Assembly (NCBI GenBank): GCA_022575985.1
Contig: JAKSXM010000237.1
Span: 1,010,501-1,074,500 of the forward strand
Direction: 5' to 3'
Length of the DNA: 64,000 nucleotides
DNA from: Anagrus nilaparvatae
Lineage: Eukaryota; Arthropoda; Insecta; Hymenoptera; Mymaridae
Part shown: one piece after another, positions 1 to 10,606 of the stretch
Layout of the letters: every line of letters begins with the position of its first letter
How positions within the stretch are numbered: position 1 is the stretch's first letter
Position numbers and translations under genes: made by a program
The notes under the pieces: model-generated
The model's input: the letters and a program-made list of their open reading frames with translations, nothing else
Told to the model about the DNA's origin: nothing
Database searches by the model: none

Positions 1-540
1 TTCTAAAATTTTTTTCTAATAGTCTCCTGTTTTATAGAAAATTTGTAATTTAAAATATTTTCATGCAATGATTGCATTGAAATATTTTTATTGACTTTTA
101 GCAGAAACCATTCGCCATTTAAAATTTTTTCTAATAGTGTCCTGTTTTATAGAAAATTTGTAATTTCAAATATTTTTATGCAATGATAGCATTGAAATTT
201 TTTTTTTGATTTTAGCAGAAACTATACGCCATTTAAAATTTTTTTCTAATAGTATCCTGTTTTATTTAAAAGTTGGAATTTAAAATTTTTTTATGCAATG
301 ATTGCATTGAAATATTTTTGTAATTTCAAATACTTTTATGCAATGATAGCATTGAAATTTTTTTATTGACTTTAGCGGAAACTATACGCCATTTAAAATT
401 TTTTTCTAATAGTGTCCTGTTTTATATGAAAATTGTATTTTTAAATATTTTTATGCAATGATTGCATTGAAATATTATTGTTGACTTTAGCGGAAACTAT
501 ACGCCATTATAAATTTTTTTCTAATAGTCTAATATTTTGT
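1..540 (+). repeat. Satellite S1 array, about 115-bp unit
   Basis: The motif TTCTAATAGT...CCTGTTTTATA, then ATGCAATGATTGCATTGAAA, then GCAGAAAC(C/T)AT..GCCATT recurs at about 14, 128, 243, 403 and 517. The period is about 115 bp with one longer unit. Each unit holds the palindromic core TGCAATGATTGCA. Related units recur inverted at 18255-18790 and in degraded form at 19060-20120 and 57290-57520. Confidence 0.75.
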
Positions 541-839
541 TTTTTATATGAAAATGTTATACTTCATTATATAAAAAAATGGATCTCAGCTATCCTAAAT
601 ATGAAAAAATAAAAAAATTCAGTCGTTTTTTTGATATTTCTCTTTAATGAATGAATGAAATTAAAAAAAAAAAATGGCATTAGAAAAGTGTTTAATAAAT
701 ACAAAGCAACTTGGTTTTTACGTTTTGGTACAATCCATTTCAAGATCTGAAGTGATGAAAATGACCATTTTTTGATTTTTTAAAGTTTGAATTTCTTAGC
801 TTCAAACAGTTGTAACTCTAAACCGTAAGCTCAAATTAA

Positions 840-1818
840 CCCATTTACGCCCAGGCGGACGTAAACGGAAATTCAAAAAAAAATATAGGTTCCCGTATAA
901 ATAGAGGCTTTTAAATTACATGTCTATAGTAAAATTTCATGCTCTTACAGAATCTGAAGCCACATTTTACTTACAACCCTTTTAAATGCCCTAAAAATAG
1001 GGGTAATTGGGGTGAAAAAGGGGCTAAAATAAAAATGACGGAAAAATCATTATAAAAATAAAAAAATGATACCAAAAAACATTTAAAATTACTTATTTGT
1101 GCAAAAAACTTACATTTTTTTGGTTTATGGGATATTTAATTGGATTTCAACCCTTATATTGCAACTAGGGGTAGTTTTCCCAAAAACTTCAAATATTGTT
1201 TTTTTAGTTCGAAATCGGTTCTAATAGGTAAATTTTACTCCTAATTCCATTTTTTGAATTTGTTTTGAGCTAAAACGCTTTTGTAAGCGTAAAAATAGGG
1301 GTAATCAGGGCTATATGGAACCTAAAGAATTTATTATTTTTATATAGGAAACAAAATTTTAGAATTTTACGCTTATAGAAGCTTTTTAGCTCAAAACAAA
1401 TTCAAAAAATGGAATTAGGAGTAAAATTTACCTATTAGAACCGATTTTGAACTAAAAAAACAATATTTGAAGTTTTTGGGAAAATTACCCCTAGTTGCAA
1501 TATAAGGGTTGAAATCCAATTAAATATCCCATGAACCTAAAAAATGTAAGTTTTTTGCACAAATAAGTAATTTTAAATGTTTTTTGGTATCATTTTTTTA
1601 TTTTTATATTGATTTTTCCGTCATTTTTATTTTAGCCCCTTTTTCACCCCAAATACCCCTAATTTTGGGGCATTTTAAAGGGTTGTAAGTAAAATCTGGC
1701 TTCAGTTTCAGTAAGAGCATGAAATTTTACCATAAACATGTAATTTAGAAGCCTCTATTTATACGGGAACCTATTTTTTTTTTGACTTTCCGTTTACGTC
1801 CGCTTGGGCGTAAATGGG
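840..1818. mobile_element. Palindromic MITE with TTAA target duplication (piggyBac-like ends)
   Basis: The left end CCCATTTACGCCCAGGCGGA and the right end TCCGCTTGGGCGTAAATGGG are inverted. The two arms match for about 470 bp each, so the 979-bp element is almost one long palindrome centred near 1330. TTAA lies at 836-839 and 1819-1822. The related copies at 17000 and 20380 show the undisturbed site with a single TTAA followed by A-run and GC(A)TC/CGTC, which supports TTAA as the duplicated target. TTAA plus CCC ends is the piggyBac pattern. It has no coding capacity, so it needs a transposase supplied elsewhere. Confidence 0.75.
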
Positions 1819-2189
1819 TTAAAAAAAAAAACGTCCTTTTCCAAGGAATAATTTGCACTAAAGCTCGTCTCAAAAAACCTCTTAGATCCCGAGAAAAATC
1901 AGTTTTAGTGAAAAAAAATGAAATTATTTTACGTTTTCGACCACTTACTTCTGATATTGATTTCTCGAAATCAATTAAATATTTTTTAAAAATTAAAAAA
2001 GGCTCTGGAGATATTTCTTTAAAGATTACTTTAAAACTACTTTTATGTATTTTCGTCCGTACAATTTTTCATAAATGCGTGTCCAATAAAATCAAAAATA
2101 GTCAATTTTTTCAATTATTTCATTTTAATATATATAGGATTTTAATAAATATTTATCAGACGACTATCAGTGAGAGTACAAAAGTTTAA
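1782..2189 (+). other. Open frame in repeat D1, shared with inverted copy at 16659-16898; unknown
   Basis: A 135-codon open frame overlaps the MITE end, so its first codons are not original. The part from about residue 30 (SREKSVLVKKNEII, RFRPLTSDIDFSKSIKYFLK, FHFNIYRI) lines up in the same frame with the minus-strand ORF at 16659-16898 (PFRSLTSEIDFSKSFNYFLK, FHFNIYRIS). The shared frame may reflect an old coding segment of the repeat or chance in AT-rich DNA. I do not recognise the protein. Confidence 0.3.
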
Positions 2190-2200
2190 TAAAATCTAAT

Positions 2201-4107
2201 AATTTGATTATTATTATTTCAGCTAAAGTATTTAAGTTGTCATAAAATTATTTTGAATCTTGCCTTATATACTATTTTTGGTCGAAATACTTTCGTATCT
2301 TGAAAGTTTTTATCCATCAAAATCTACTTTTAATCTAATAAACTAAATTTTTATAATCTAATACTAGCATTAGAATCAAAGTTTTATTTTAGTCCAAAAG
2401 CTCTATTTTACGATTATAGGCAGATTTAACCAGATGTCGTTAGTTTTACTATTTATGATTTATTTATTACGTAAAAAATGAAATTAAGTACCTTAAAATC
2501 AACTTTATTTTACTTTAGCCCAGTAAGTCTCTGGATGACTGATAATATTCGGTGATATTAATAATATTATGCGAGAACCATTTTATACCTACAGAAAGCT
2601 ATTTTTACAAAAAGGGATCAAGTTTTTTACCAGGATATTATTTTTGCCTGGTCAGGCCCATTATGACCTTTATTGTTGTTGGATATTAATTTCTTTATTA
2701 ATTTTAACATGCGAATCCATTTATTTAATCCCGGAATCCATTTTTATGCCTTAAATGTATTTTTGTACGTTGATTTTCTTTTAGCCCGATTGAATCCAAT
2801 AGATAACTCTGTGGATGATTTTATTTAGTGGTATTATCATAGTTATCACATTTTTAACCCCCTGTCAATCATTTTCACCAATAAATACTAACTTTGGCAC
2901 CAGGATTTTACTTTATCTGGATTGGGCCAAATATATCTCTTGGTGGGTAAATTTACAAGATGTTACTTAATCTATCATGCAAGATCCATTTTTCCCATGG
3001 AGTCAATTTCTGGGGGTCGAATTATACATCAGGATTTCATTTTTTCCTGATTTGGCCCATTAGGCCCCAGGATGACCGATGTTATCCGTTGGTATTCATT
3101 GTATCCTGCTGGACCAATTTTTTACCCCTAAAATCCATTTTTATTCCTGGGGATCAATTTATACATCAGGATTTGATTTTTTCCTGATATATGACAAAGA
3201 ATAGACGATTTTATCAGTTGTTATTTATTTTATTCTGGTGAACCTATTTTTTACCCTTATAGTCTATTTTTATACCTGGGAATCGATTTGTACAGCAATT
3301 ATTGGGAATTAATAGATCATAAAGGCTCTTTCTAAAATTCTGGATGTTTTTATGTGTAAGAATCAGAAGCAATGAATTAAGACTGCTTAAATTAATGAAA
3401 ACTACTTAACAAAGTAGATTTAAATTAGAATTTTATCAAATTTGGACCCAAACTGTATATAAAATCCAGTAATAGCTTTCTAAAGCTTTTTTAGAACGCA
3501 TTGATGAAACTATACTTGTAAAATACTAATTACTTGGATTTTATATTTTTTAGGTCCAAATTTGATTATACATTCTAGTTTGGATTTTATTTATCAAATA
3601 ATTTTCATATTTATCAAATAATTTTCAATTATGCAAACAGGATGATTTCATGGCTCATGATTCTTTCTCGTACAAACATCCAGAACTATTGGTAATAAAC
3701 CATATCGATGAATTCCCAATAAACTTTTATGTTTACATAAGTTAGACCCTCTTTAGAAGCTGGTTTTAAATTAATATGCAATTTGGTATTCACCAATAAA
3801 TAAGTAGAAAAAACAGTAAGTCTTTTAACAGGTTTCTGGGATCTGGATTGAGGAACTTTGAGTAATCTGTGTTTATTGACTAAACCTACTTTAGGAAATA
3901 TGTAGCAAGAAATTAAATTGAACTCTTTTATCGATTTTAATTGTAATGAATAGTAATTTTGCGTGCTTACGGTTTTCGAAAATGCTTGTGAAAAACCACT
4001 TGCAATTCTTGTACTCGCTGCTTTCTTGTAAGTGTATTTTGTCTACGTTTATTTCGGCACCAGATAACTTAAATAGTTTCTTTTGATTTTGTAAAAGTAT
4101 CTGTAAT
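2201..4107. other. Intron sequence with diverged about 200-bp repeats and a weak inverted repeat
   Basis: From about 2515 to 3300 a theme recurs three to four times: CATCAGGATTT, TTCCTGATTTGGCCCATTA, GGATGACCGAT.TTATC, then CCATTTTTAT.CCTGGG. It looks like an old tandem array of roughly 200 bp. Between 3300 and 3735, TTCTGGATGTTT near 3345 and its inverse near 3680, plus TCAAATTTGGACC and its inverse, suggest a decayed inverted-repeat element. No gene is visible. Confidence 0.4.
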
Positions 4108-4789
4108 CTTTGAGATGTATTTTTTTTTTTTTTTTTTTTTTGCGTAGGAAGTGGAGAAATGCGTTACGCATACTGTTCAGCATCCGGACTGACAGTTATG
4201 TGGGACTCGACTTAGTTTGCCTTTACCCACTAAAACTCCACTCCCTTTCTACCTTATGCGAGCCTATCCTGGGACCGTTTTCACATTACTTCAGGACAGG
4301 TTCAAGGCCATTTAGTTCTAGTCGTGAACTCCATCTTTTGACTTGCGTCCAATGACTCGCCAGTCTGGTTCAGGACTCCAACGTTCCATCTGATTAAAAT
4401 TCCGTTTTTTGTGCTGTCATCTTCAATAATATATATATTAGTTGAAATATAATTCATTTCCTATTATCGTCAAAAGAGAAGGTAATAAATAAATATATAA
4501 TTATATAAATAATTAAATAAATAAAGAATTATTATCCTACAATCTTCGAGTGATTGCGGTATTAAAAGTAAGTGCAGGAATGTATGTTAGTGCAATACCT
4601 GCAGTCATCTGGATAACCGCAGTACGTCTCAATATTAGCCTATACCTTGGACTTCAGGTTCTTTGGTGCGGAGTATGTACTCCACATACTGGCTGATTTC
4701 GGACCATACTTCTTCATTTTGAAGCATCAGGCAAATCACATTCTCAAGTGTGATTTGACCGATGTTAGCTTCTAATTGAAACTTTTTAG

Positions 4790-4880
4790 CAGCCTAACTA
4801 TCGCATTTGAAGAATGTGTGTTCCGGCTTATCGTCTTTACCAGGACAGTATATACATTCAGCACTATTCATCTTCTGGAT
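4790..4880 (-). pseudogene. C-terminal CCHC knuckle of LINE family B copy A
   Basis: On the minus strand CIYCPGKDDKPEHTFFKC shows C-x2-C, then H-x4-C, the knuckle that follows the RT in R1-clade ORF2. A TAG follows directly. The equivalent in the second copy is at about 55465-55530 on the plus strand, there without the last cysteine context. Confidence 0.7.
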
Positions 4881-5235
4881 CCGAAAGAGGTAGAAGCAAA
4901 AAAGTCCATGTCCGCTTAGGAATTGGGTCAAAAAATAATTAATGTCCCCATGCCCTCTATTTATCCAAGGTGATATCTCTCCTATCGATCTCTTGGTCCA
5001 TTTGCTCTCCGTGTAGTTGATCCAACGTTTTTGCCATTTGCTTAGGCTGATCTGGTGCGAAGTAGCCTTTGCGCGGTCAATGCCTTCCCTCTCTTTGTTT
5101 ACATAGATTTACTGTCTCTCAAGAGCCAGCAGATCTGTAGGGATTACCCCGGCGATAACTAGTGCTGCCTCCAAGGACGCTGTGCGATAGGCACAGGAGA
5201 TTCGCAGGGCTCCTTGCCTCTGGACGCTCGTATGC

Positions 5236-6597
5236 TTAGACGCATAAGCTGACCATCTTTATGCGACCAGCCCATACTTCTGCACCATACAGGAGTATTG
5301 AGTGGGTGACTGACATAAAAAGCCTGCACTTTCCAGTCTTAGGTCCACATGTATTTCTCATGAGCCTGCTTAGCGCAGCAGTGAGCCTGGCTGCCTTCTC
5401 CGTGCTTCTCAGAATCTGTGCCTTAAACGTCAGCTTCGTATCCAGCAGTACTCCCAAGTACTTTAAGTAATCCTTCATTTCTATCCTATCCTTCCCAATA
5501 CATATTGAGATGATGGTCTCAATATGTTTACGGGTGAATAGGACAATCTCAGTTTTCGCCGTCGCAAGATTTAGACCGTGGTCTTCCATCCAGTAGTTGA
5601 CTCCGTGCATTGCCTGGTTTACTTTCTCCTCGGCAGTTTGTACATCTTTTGCCTGGAGAACTATAACCAGAACGTAAGCATACCCGACGGTAAAAGTATC
5701 TTCCGGCATTGGGAGCCTAAGTACCTGATCATACGTGATGTTCCATAGATCTAGCTCGAGGACCGATCCTTGGACTGCTCCTGCAGTTACTCTCCTCAAT
5801 CTTGTTCCTTGCGCAGTTTCAAATATTATTTCTCTATCACTCAGGTCACTGCTGATGATTCTTCGCAGATATTTTGGCACCTGGAAGTTCCTTAGCCCCT
5901 CCATAAAATCACTCCACCTTGCTGAATTAAAGGCATTCTTTAAATCTAAGGTCACTAGTAGCGTGATTTTTCTAGAGTATTGATTGCCTGTATGTTCATT
6001 CTTAATGACACGGGTGATGCTGTTTATGGCATCGATAGTTGACTTCCCTCGGCGGAACCTGCATTGTTGGGGAGAAAGGTCTCCTGCAGTTTTTACAGCC
6101 CTCAGTATCCGTGGTTGCAGCATCTTTTCGTAATTTTTCCCGGCTGTGTCCAGTAATCCTAGAGGACGCCAATAGTTTGGCAGCCTAGGGTCCCCTTTAC
6201 CGTTGCTGATTAGGACTAGTTTGGCTCTTTTCCAGAGTTTGCTGAAGACGCCCGCTCGTGCACAGGTATTGTACATGCACAGAATAAGCTGTGAACACTC
6301 GTGTACGGCTATCTTCAGAATCTCAGTGGTGATTCTATCCGGCCCAGGTGCCTTTCCGTTTTTGAGCAAGTCTACTGCTGTTACAAGCTCCTCCACGGTG
6401 AATTCGGGGATATCATCCTCGTCATACTCCTCTAAGTCATCCTCTTTCTCCCTCTGAGGGTGGGTAGGAAAAAGTCCGTCAACTGTACGGCCAACCTCCT
6501 CTTCGTTCATAATGCTACTTGCAGAAAGAGCCCCAATTCTCTTGGTGACTATTTTTGAACCAAGACCCCATAGGTCATTGTCCACCTCATTACACAA
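5236..6597 (-). pseudogene. R1-clade reverse transcriptase, lost YADD box
   Basis: 453 open codons. Visible RT landmarks are LLKNGKAPGPDRITTEILK (about residues 77-95), LPNYWRPLGLLDTAGKNYEK (about 138-158), FRRGKSTIDAINSITRV, LVTLDLKNAFNSARW and AGAVQGSVL. The catalytic box expected as F/Y-A-D-D reads GYAYVLVIV, so both aspartates are missing and the enzyme cannot polymerise. The frame then stays open into the thumb region. Its target would have been genomic DNA nicked by the element's own endonuclease. No host function is suggested; it is a dead copy with a long open frame. Confidence 0.85.
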
Positions 6598-7001
6598 AGC
6601 TATCTCGCATGCTCTCTTGCTTCTCCTAACAGCCAGTCTCAGGCTTTTCTTAACATGATTATGCTATGCCATAAGCTCAGCAGCGTCCGTTCTGGTCCTA
6701 GCACGCGTGGCTCTCCTTCTTGTCGTTAAGCTCGCGCTTCTTAGACGGGCTATTTCAGCGTTCCACCAGTAGGCTGGTGGTCTATCTTTGCAGGTTCTTT
6801 TTTTGGGCATGGCTTTGTTACATGCCTTTTCCAACAAAGTCATGATTTAATTGACTAATATCTCTGCGTCTTCAATATTTCCTGGCCTTATTGCTTTTCC
6901 CAGGATAGCAGTCTCTCCTCTTTTAAGCATGTTCACAAATATTTCGCGGTTTAGCCGCTTGATATTCCATCCACAACATTTCCGTGCTTATCTCTTCGTA
7001 T

Positions 7002-7312
7002 CTATCGACGTTCGTCATGCACCTCAAAAGAGATATATTGGTGGTCACTCGCTGAGAAGTCCTCCAGAACTTGCCACTCTATAATTCTAGCAGCTAAATC
7101 TTCTGATGCTAGTGATATATCCGGGATGGTCTGTCTGTAGCCAGGTCTTCTGAAAGTTGTAGTGTTACCTACATTTAGCACCGCTAAGTTGAGCCTGGCA
7201 CACAGGTCAAGTATATCCTCTACTCTGTCATCCGTTTCGGGCATACCCCACTCGATAGCCCTTGCGTTGAAATCGCCTCCTATGACAATTTCGCCGATCA
7301 TGTACCTTACTG
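7002..7312 (-). pseudogene. R1-clade apurinic-like endonuclease fragment
   Basis: Reads VIGGDFNARAIEWGMPETDD, LNLAVLNVGNTTTFRRPGY, PDISLASEDLA, SASDHQYISFEV. These are the C-terminal half of the LINE endonuclease, including the GDFNA and SDH active-site motifs. The upstream part is missing because the insertion was 5'-truncated at 7312. Codons beyond that in the open frame (to 7487) are flanking intron DNA, not endonuclease. Stops separate it from the RT at 6597. Confidence 0.85.
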
Positions 7313-7322
7313 CTTTGAGATG

Positions 7323-8274
7323 CATTAAATTTGTTATTTTTACAACATTGAACAAAAGTTTGCATTTTGCTGCTATTATGATTTTCTTCTTGTCGTTGAA
7401 ATAATGGTTTAAGAGTATGACCATGACTGAGAGTAGAATTTTTGAGTCTATTGGCAATTTATTTTGCACATCGGGTACAACACGCATTTGATTTATATTG
7501 TTGTTCCTTTTACCTTTTTACTCCATGTAACAATAGGTAAATTTACGATATTTACTCGCGTCATTTTTAATTGTTGTTAATTTTTGTAACCGTACCAGAT
7601 TAATCACAATATTTGACTGGTGAATGATTTCCTTGAAATAGATAATTTTATTAGATAGTAATTTAAATGATATGCAAAGCTTTTGAGCTTATTATTTTTT
7701 TACTTTTTTTTTTTTTAAACTGTACGTACGTTTGTTTTTTTAAATATATATGTAGTCTTATCATACAAGGCAATGACTTTGCTATTACATTTGAAAATAA
7801 TATTTCTAATAAAATTATAAAGAGTTGCCCATATTTATTACTCTTTTATCTATTTAAAGCGAGTTTTTAATATTTTTTCTGTTACAAAAAAAATTGCTTC
7901 ATTATGAAAGTCAAGTTTGTTTGAAAGTCGCTCGCGGGCAGGAAATTGCTGGGAGTAGAATTTGTAATATTCATTGGAGATCACTATAATAGGGAAGCTC
8001 GATTATTTGTGATTTCAAAGAAATTAAAACTGATTTTACGCCTTTCTAATCTACTTACACTGCACATTAAATCGAGAAGTGTGCTGTTGAATTTGCAAAC
8101 CCATAAAAGTAAAAAATAAGTAAAAACAAAGTGCAGTAAGCTTAAGAATATATGAAATATATATTATGAAACATAAAAAAGTTATGAATTTATTATTTAA
8201 AAAAAAAAAATTCAAAACGTTTAGAAAAATTTTGTAGGAGAATAAATAGTTATTTTATTTAATTAATATAATAC
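7323..8274. other. br: Broad downstream intron, no gene
   Basis: AT-rich sequence between the LINE insertion and the broad exon, downstream of donor 8274. Poly-T and poly-A runs occur (about 7700, 8200). I see no coding region or clear repeat. Confidence 0.5.
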
Positions 8275-8466
8275 CTCATCACGATCTAATTGATCATTCT
8301 GCTGTGTTAATCCAGATACCCTAAGTACTTCTGCTGTTTTAAGAAAACTACTCAAAGACCGTTGATGAACATTGACTTCCCCGTGATAAATAAATTCTAC
8401 CAAAGCATGTAAGTCATTGAATGCTACATCTTGCAATACTATTACAGGATGTTTACAAGGAGTGCT
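8275..8466 (-). CDS. br: broad, second coding exon: C-terminal half of BTB domain
   Basis: On the minus strand, after acceptor TTTTTTTCAG (8469-8467), 64 codons read [16 protein letters not shown], then [32 protein letters not shown] and finally DQLDRDE. This is the conserved second half of the Ttk-type BTB domain. LTQQ followed by DRDE is what I know from insect broad linkers. The exon is 192 bp, phase 0 at both ends, with donor GAG/GTATTA at 8274. It joins in frame to the exon ending at 57905, where FRELLK meets STPCKHP as in the family. The Q-rich linker and zinc-finger exons must lie beyond position 1. It is too short and reversed to look like an ordinary ORF, but it has no stop or frameshift. 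Confidence 0.9.
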
Positions 8467-8489
8467 CTGAAAAAAATTTATCTATTAGT

Positions 8490-9190
8490 ACTCGTGTTTT
8501 GGGTATTAGACATTCGATATGATTTGTGTCGGTTACACTGGTGTAGAGCTTATAAAGTAGTCTTGTTAATATACGATTTCTTTAAATTATGTGAGTTTAA
8601 GACTACTGTAATAATTTTAACAAAGAACGTGATTATAGGAAGGGGTACCCTTAGAATCCAAAAATCAAGGGATGAAATGTGTTTGATTTAAGGGAACTAG
8701 TCAAATGTGTTCAGTTTAAAAAAAGGGGGAAGGTGTTAAAAAATTTTGATTTGGGGGCTTGGAAGGTGACTAGCCAGTTTCACCCTAGGTATAATTCCTC
8801 CCTAGAACAGAATTTCCCACCAGTTTCCCACCATGTCCCAATATTTTCCATCATATTGCCTTCCTGGATGTTTTGCCTAGCAATTATTAATCTCCGTTAA
8901 AAATTAAATATTAAAATTATAAAAAATTATTTAATGTTTACATTACATGTTTGTTTGTATTGAAAGCAACAAGTGTATTGATGTTTTAATTTTTATGTAC
9001 AGTATCTTCCCAGTATCTTTTATAACACGATGTCAGTATTTTATGTACATTCGCGCTTCTTAAACAAATGTTTAATTTTATGTTGTTGAGTAAATGTAAT
9101 TAAAAAGTTTTTGAAATAATGGTCTCAAACTTTATAAATAGTAAGCGTGCTAAACCACAGCTAATTTATTCAAATAAAAAAAAAAAGAGT
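8490..9190. other. Intron sequence near the acceptor of broad exon 2, nothing recognised
   Basis: AT-rich with a slightly GC-richer patch at 8640-8880. Short open frames here overlap the exon antisense or are random. No domain is recognisable. Confidence 0.4.
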
Positions 9191-10560
9191 TTATTATGAG
9201 ATATTTTTAATTAATTAAATTATAACAACTTTTATTTTAATTTAATTATTGAGCCTTCTTTTTACAACTTTATTTTTAAAATAATAATTGGGCGACTAGT
9301 TTCAGGAATAAATTCCTATCATCAGGTCTGTATTATACATAAATTAAATTTATCTAAAACATTTGAGTATATTTTCTAACATTAAAATTATGCACATTTA
9401 GACACACATTTTTCTTACAACTAACTAAAGATATTTTGAATATTTATATTTTGTCTAGGAAGATTTTATTTATTTTTATGTTAAGTATTTAAAATCACAT
9501 CTGTTATACATAAACATATAATATAACATGGTAAGAGGAAGTTTATTAATTAATAAATATGTTTTTTATTCCATACGATTTATTTTTATATCATTTTTAT
9601 TTATTTTTTTTTTAATTTATTTGTATTTTCTAATTTTTATTATTATTATTATTTTTTTTTTTATTATATAATATGCTGTTTTAAAATTTTCTAAAATAAT
9701 ATGTTGTTTTTATATAGTAATTTGTCATTAAGTAAATTATCTGCATCTGTTTTTGTGTATTTATAAATCTTATATTTATAAATTCTTATATTTATAATTA
9801 TATTATAAATATTAGATATAATTATTTATAAATATTAGATATAATTCTTATATATAATATTTATAAATTCTTCTAGTATGTCTAAAAATTTTCCTTTATT
9901 GCAAAAATATATTAGTTTTAAATTTTTATCGTATTTCTCGTATTTTCAGTAGTACATAGTATTATGTGCCCCACCGAGGAGCAAACCTGTGCATAGACGA
10001 TAATTATTAATTAATTAATTAATTAATATATGGCTGCATCCGACTTTAAGATGTTAAACTGAAATCGCATCCACCGGAACTTTTTTTATGCTTTTTGATT
10101 AATTTGTCTATGATTTCTATATTATAACCATTATTTTTTGCGATTTTTTAAAGTATTTTTATTTCTGTATTAAAATCATTTTTGTCCATACGTATATTTA
10201 CAACCCTACGTATAAATGAGTGTAACGCAGCCATATTATGACTTCGCGGGTGGTGTAAGTCGTTGTGAATTACTGTTTTAGTTGTTTTTTTTCTAAATAT
10301 TGAAAATTTTAATTTATTATTCTCTTTCCTAATTTTTAAATCTAAGAAATTTATGCTATTATTCTCTTCTAGTTCTTCATTAAATTGAATTTTTTTGTTA
10401 ATATATTTTTTAAATGATGTGTCTATTTGTTTGTTTGTACCCTTGTAGATAATGTAAATAATTTTTTATACTTTATTTTGCTTTATAGTTAGGCATATTA
10501 ATAATTTTGTATTAAGTTTCTTGTGTTTCATATTAATTCAAGGTTATTTAAAATATTTTT
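9190..10560 (-). mobile_element. Penelope-like element remnant (RT C-terminus to 3' end)
   Basis: On the minus strand around 10500-10090 a decayed frame reads INFLDLKIRKENNKLKFSIF, then RKKTTKT, LHHPRSHNMAALHSFIRRV. This is the C-terminal RT region of Penelope-like elements (F-L-D-L-x-I, Y/F-R-K-x-T, HP.SH...A). Downstream frames (about 9780-9680) are broken. The segment 9960-10085, with (TTAA)n and a GC-richer stretch, may be a later insertion. The end at about 9300 carries a hammerhead-like core. I see no recognisable GIY-YIG domain in this copy. Confidence 0.65.
9299..9325 (-). ncRNA. Hammerhead-ribozyme-like core at PLE 3' end
   Basis: Minus strand: CTGATGA, then a stem AGGAA/TTCCT with a short loop, then GAAAC, followed by TAGTC that could give a 2-bp stem III and a cleavage C. 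PLEs are known to carry minimal type I hammerheads in their terminal repeats. One unpaired T sits before stem II, and stem I is weak here, so self-cleavage is uncertain. Confidence 0.5.
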
Positions 10561-10606
10561 TGTTTCGTAAATAAATAAAAAACGCTGCTAAGAAATTGGC
10601 ACTATG

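Larger units (their letters stand above)
541..2200 (+). repeat. Dispersed repeat D1 (copy 1), next to S1, split by a MITE
   Basis: After the satellite comes a block with GATCTGAAGTGATGAAAATGACCA and a second block with CAAGGAATAATTTGCAC. The same blocks in the same order occur on the minus strand at 16650-17170 and on the plus strand at 20150-20445, each beside S1 units. The satellite and this block therefore move or amplify together. In this copy the palindromic MITE at 840-1818 splits it. The segment 1782-2189 can be translated, but I do not recognise the product. Confidence 0.6.
4118..7312 (-). mobile_element. R1-clade LINE, family B copy A, 5'-truncated, with TSD
   Basis: Minus-strand non-LTR retrotransposon of about 3.2 kb: partial endonuclease (7002-7312), reverse transcriptase (5236-6597), C-terminal zinc knuckle near 4800-4870, 3' UTR and a poly(A) tail read as the T-run at 4120-4141. 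CTTTGAGATG flanks both ends (4108-4117 and 7313-7322), a 10-bp duplication that may extend over ATT. It is truncated inside the endonuclease, typical of incomplete reverse transcription. The family assignment rests on the order EN-RT-CCHC and on motifs GDFNARAIEWGMP, SDHQYI and NGKAPGPD. The same family occurs at 51858-56185. Confidence 0.9.

Noticed and set aside
1..540. CRISPR-like array
   Set aside because: Direct repeats without unique spacers in a eukaryotic genome; it is a satellite.
4110..4355. Plus-strand open frame starting in the T-run
   Set aside because: The T-run is the LINE's poly(A) tail on the other strand, and the frame lies in its 3' UTR.
5261..6457. Plus-strand open frames opposite the LINE RT
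   Set aside because: Antisense shadows of the minus-strand RT; no domain of their own.
8431..8900. Plus-strand open frames around the broad exon
   Set aside because: They overlap the exon antisense or are random AT-rich frames. The conserved reading is on the minus strand.
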